Source of the DNA: Deltaproteobacteria bacterium
GTDB lineage: Bacteria > Desulfobacterota > GWC2-55-46
Direction: 5' to 3'
Length of the DNA stretch: 7,550 nucleotides
Assembly: GCA_016219075.1 (NCBI GenBank)
Contig: JACRCJ010000134.1
Coordinates: 1 to 7,550, forward strand
This document shows positions 5,790 through 7,550 of the stretch, in pieces. Both the position numbers and the translations under genes were made by a program. Within the stretch, counting starts at the first letter, position 1; each line of letters opens with the position of its first letter. The notes beneath the pieces were generated by a model. That model searched no databases. It was not told the DNA's origin and saw only the letters and a list, made by a program, of their open reading frames with translations.

Positions 5790-6863
5790 TCAGGGCTTGC
5801 ACATCAGGTACTGGCGCGGGTACTTCGCCTCGGCCCCGAGCTCGGAGGCCGCGTGCCACGCCCACCTCGTGTCGTAGAGCATCGCTCTTCCGAGCGCGAC
5901 CATGTCGGCCTTGCCGGTCGATATTATCTCTTCGGCCTGTACGGGTTTTGTTATCATCCCTACGGCCATCGTCGGGACCCCGGTCTCTTTCCTTATCACC
6001 TCAGAGAACCTGACCTGGTAGCCCGGCCCGACGGGCGTCTCCTGGTACGGAACAAGCCCCCCGCCGGAGACATCGATATAGTCGCATCCCCGCTTTTTAA
6101 GCTCGGAGGCGTAGACCAGCGAGTCCGTTATAGTCCACCCCCCGGCGGCGTAGTCCGAAGCCGATATCCTTACGCCAAGCGGTTTTCTTTCGGGCCAGAC
6201 CTCTCTTACCGCGGAGAAGACCTCCAACGGAAACCGCATCCTGTTGGTAAGGCTCCCTCCGTACTCATCCGTCCTTTGGTTACTCAGCGGCGAGAGGAAC
6301 TGGTGCAGCAGGTACCCGTGGGCCGAGTGCAGCTCGACGAGGTCGAACCCAAGGCGCGCGGCCCTTTTCACTCCGTCTACGAAGGCCTTTTTGACCTCGG
6401 CTAACCCTGTGGCGTCAAGGGCCTTGGGCGCCGGCCAGCCGTCGTTATAACTCAGGGCCGAGGGGGCCACGGTCTTCCACGCGCCCTCGGGGAGGCCGAG
6501 CGGGCCGTTGTTCATCTTCCACGGGAGGTTGTCGGAGCCCTTTCTCCCGGAGTGCGCGAGCTGCACGCCGATCCTGGCCGACCCGTAGTGCCTGAAGAAC
6601 TTTATTATCCTCTCAAAGGCCTCTTCGTTCTCGTTGGAGTACAGGCCGAGGTCGCCGTAGGATATCCGGCCCCTTGACTCTACCGCTGTCGCCTCGGTTA
6701 TGACGAGGCCAGCTCCAGAGACGCTGTACTGGCCGAGGTGCATCAGGTGCCAGTCCGTGGCGTTGCCGTCCGTGGCGCTGTACTGGCACATCGGGGAGAC
6801 GACTATCCTGTTGTCGAGCTTAAGGTCTCTCAGCGTGAACGGTGAAAAAAGCGCGCTTTTCAT
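5790..6863 (-). CDS. namA: Old yellow enzyme, YqjM/NamA-like NAD(P)H:flavin oxidoreductase
   Basis: A 357-residue FMN enzyme of the thermophilic-like (YqjM) subclass of old yellow enzymes, which reduce activated C=C bonds of enones and related electrophiles with NAD(P)H. The TIM barrel is complete. PMCQYS places Cys26 and Tyr28 exactly where YqjM has its flavin-tuning Cys and substrate-side Tyr; QLAHSGRKGS is at 101-110; the substrate-anion His pair is H179/H182 in ELHSAHGYLLHQF; and LSN.RTDEYGGS follows (192-204). The C-terminal DMVALGRAMLYDTRWAWHAA binds the FMN phosphate region. The tail ends QYLMCKP, without the ERGW ending that supplies an arginine to the neighbouring subunit in YqjM. 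An AAAGGAG ribosome site lies 7 bases before the ATG. The physiological substrate is unknown; stress or xenobiotic detoxification is usual for the family. The leader is hairpin-rich (6898-6999). Confidence 0.93.
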   Translation of the reverse strand: MKSALFSPFTLRDLKLDNRIVVSPMCQYSATDGNATDWHLMHLGQYSVSGAGLVITEATAVESRGRISYGDLGLYSNENEEAFERIIKFFRHYGSARIGVQLAHSGRKGSDNLPWKMNNGPLGLPEGAWKTVAPSALSYNDGWPAPKALDATGLAEVKKAFVDGVKRAARLGFDLVELHSAHGYLLHQFLSPLSNQRTDEYGGSLTNRMRFPLEVFSAVREVWPERKPLGVRISASDYAAGGWTITDSLVYASELKKRGCDYIDVSGGGLVPYQETPVGPGYQVRFSEVIRKETGVPTMAVGMITKPVQAEEIISTGKADMVALGRAMLYDTRWAWHAASELGAEAKYPRQYLMCKP

Positions 6864-6897
6864 GAAAGGGCTCCTTTCGGGACTATGAATGGGTGTG

Positions 6898-6938
6898 CAC
6901 TCCGCAATCCCGTCGCTTTAGCGGCGGGTCAAGGAGTG
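6898..6938. promoter_or_regulatory. Two-part hairpin in the flavoenzyme leader
   Basis: An outer stem CACTCC/GGAGTG (6898-6903 with 6933-6938) encloses an internal loop and an inner 8-bp stem CCCGTCGC/GCGGCGGG (6909-6916 with 6921-6928) with a TTTA loop. It lies about 35 bases upstream of the ATG at 6863, just before the ribosome site in the transcript. It could affect translation or be an operator. Hairpins with this TTTA loop also occur at right ends of IS200/IS605-type elements, but no tnpA or tnpB remnant is visible. Confidence 0.5.
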
Positions 6939-6967
6939 GCAAATATAAATGATTCTTCCTTACCATC

Positions 6968-6999
6968 AAAATTCTCCGTCATTTATGGCGGAGAATTTT
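6968..6999. promoter_or_regulatory. 14-bp stem hairpin with TTTA loop
   Basis: AAAATTCTCCG (6968-6978) pairs with CGGAGAATTTT (6989-6999), extended by TCA/TGG to a 14-bp stem with one G-T pair and a TTTA loop (6982-6985). Its centre shares CCGTC...GGCGG and the loop with the hairpin at 6898-6938. On the plus strand it ends in T4-AATT, so it is terminator-like in that direction, although no plus-strand gene feeds it. Confidence 0.6.
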
Positions 7000-7000
7000 A

Positions 7001-7031
7001 ATTGTAGTATGACGGGATGATTATATATCAA
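7001..7031 (-). promoter_or_regulatory. Possible promoter of the flavoenzyme gene
   Basis: On the minus strand TTGATA (7026-7031) and TACAAT (7001-7006) are 19 bases apart, with an overlapping TATAAT at 7020-7025 as an alternative -10 box. Either would place both hairpins (6898-6938 and 6968-6999) in or at the start of the 5' leader. The spacing is long and the area AT-rich, so this is weak. Confidence 0.28.
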
Positions 7032-7068
7032 TTTTGAGGAATAGACCATAGCGGTTTATAAACGGACA

Positions 7069-7099
7069 GAGGCCGCCGCCCGTTTTGGGCGGCGGCCTC
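7069..7099. terminator. 13-bp GC-rich hairpin, possible terminator
   Basis: A perfect stem GAGGCCGCCGCCC (7069-7081) and GGGCGGCGGCCTC (7087-7099) with a GTTTT loop. It lies between repeat copy C and the flavoenzyme leader, where it could end read-through transcription from hflC. Neither side has a proper T-tract, so it may be a pause or RNA-stability hairpin rather than a classic intrinsic terminator. Confidence 0.5.
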
Positions 7100-7105
7100 C
7101 AAATA

Positions 7106-7355
7106 CTTAAAACCGGAGATAATGAACCACCCCGCTGCAATTCTCCGGGGTATCTCCTGAAACTTTAATTAGCCGTACGCCAGTACCCCCTCCCTCGATT
7201 GCGAGGGAGGGGATCCCGTTGCGCTCTTCCGATGCAACGGGAAGCGGGGAGGGTGAAAACTTTTTTCACCCCCTACCTACCCTCCACCGTCACCATAAAG
7301 GGGGAGGGTCTTATATGGAAACCCTGCAGCTTTTCTTCAGGGAATTACAAGATTA
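7106..7355. repeat. Dispersed hairpin-rich repeat, copy C (complete)
   Basis: A complete copy of about 250 bp, beginning CTTAAAACC like copy B and ending GGAATTACAAGATTA. The left hairpin is decayed (CCCCG...CGGGG, about 7129-7149). A roughly 20-bp stretch around GCCGTACGCC (about 7168-7187) has no counterpart in copy B. The CCCGTTGC/GCAACGGG hairpin (7215-7222 with 7234-7241) and the following 30 bases are identical to copies A and B. The CCTCCCCC...GGGGGAGG unit has diverged and is longer. The right end is 6 bp from the hflC stop codon, the same distance as copy A from the cytochrome stop codon. Confidence 0.87.
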
Positions 7356-7361
7356 CCCCTC

Positions 7362-7550
7362 CTACTTCGACCTCTTCATGTACCTGAAGAACTCGCTATC
7401 CGGAGAGATCACCAGCGAGTCCTTCTCGTTGAAGGTCTTCTTGTACGCCTCCATGGTCTTTAAAAAGTAGAAGAACTGCGGGTCCTGCGTGTAGGCGTCG
7501 GCGTAGAGCCGGGTCGCCACGGCGTCCGCCTCGCCCTTCAAGACCTGCGA
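7362..7550 (-). CDS. hflC: HflC-type protease modulator, C-terminal fragment (cut by window edge)
   Basis: The last 62 residues and the TAG stop (7362-7364) of a gene that continues past the right edge. The visible part reads LKGEADAVATRLYADAY, then QDPQFFYFLKTMEAYKK and ends SLVISPDSEFFRYMKRSK. The GEADA...RLYAxAY and SPDSEFFRYM blocks are characteristic of the end of HflC, a SPFH/band-7 protein. HflC forms a periplasm-facing complex with HflK around the FtsH protease in the inner membrane and modulates membrane-protein turnover. An hflK gene would be expected upstream, outside the window. Repeat copy C follows 6 bp after the stop. The family call rests on the C-terminal signature only. Confidence 0.85.
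   Translation of the reverse strand, partial: SQVLKGEADAVATRLYADAYTQDPQFFYFLKTMEAYKKTFNEKDSLVISPDSEFFRYMKRSK

Larger units (their letters stand above)
6864..7105. other. Hairpin-rich leader/intergenic region upstream of the flavoenzyme gene
   Basis: There is no gene here. The stretch is packed with three strong hairpins (6898-6938, 6968-6999 and 7069-7099), a possible promoter (7001-7031) and short AT-rich spacers. With repeat copy C it makes up the 498-bp gap between hflC and the flavoenzyme gene. Confidence 0.6.

Noticed and set aside
5766..6404. 212-codon plus-strand frame and an overlapping frame at 5582-6013
   Set aside because: Antisense to the flavoenzyme and to the intergenic gap; no signal peptide, domain or ribosome site.
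6898..6938. Right end of an IS200/IS605 or TnpB element
   Set aside because: The hairpin with TTTA loop is suggestive, but no tnpA or tnpB coding remnant and no matching left end are visible nearby.

Overview
The window looks like chromosomal DNA of a Gram-negative bacterium with anaerobic or electron-transfer capacity. There are two small multiheme c-type cytochromes, an outer-membrane beta-barrel, a Tim44-like membrane protein, an HflC-type membrane protease modulator and a CBS/DRTGG-type Mn-dependent pyrophosphatase. This mix is familiar from Desulfobacterota (Geobacter-like) and Nitrospirota, but no marker gene here fixes the lineage, so that placement is inference. All eight supported genes lie on the minus strand, so transcription runs from right to left.

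In the direction of transcription: the 3' end of hflC (7362-7550, cut by the window edge); a 498-bp hairpin-rich gap (6864-7361) holding dispersed-repeat copy C and three further strong hairpins; a YqjM/NamA-like old yellow enzyme (5790-6863); the family II pyrophosphatase with CBS and DRTGG domains (4002-5648); a Tim44-domain membrane protein (3029-3940) closed by a strong intrinsic terminator (2973-3007); a 655-bp gap (2374-3028) with repeat copy B and a possible leader/promoter region; then a compact four-gene unit. That unit is an HTH/Zn-ribbon regulator (2053-2373), an omptin-like outer-membrane barrel (1097-2014), and two paralogous triheme cytochromes (616-1065 and 147-605). The unit runs straight into repeat copy A (1-140), which is cut by the left window edge.

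The most interesting unit is the regulator-barrel-cytochrome-cytochrome cluster. Its gaps of 38, 31 and 10 bp imply co-transcription of an envelope redox module: one outer-membrane protein, two exported triheme proteins and a likely dedicated Zn-ribbon regulator. The barrel looks too small to sheathe a cytochrome in the manner of known porin-cytochrome conduits, so its role is open.

The second notable feature is a three-copy non-coding repeat of about 230-250 bp, made of a chain of short hairpins, sitting just behind gene 3' ends. In two copies its right end lies exactly 6 bp beyond the stop codon of an unrelated gene. No transposase, CRISPR array, tRNA or rRNA was seen.
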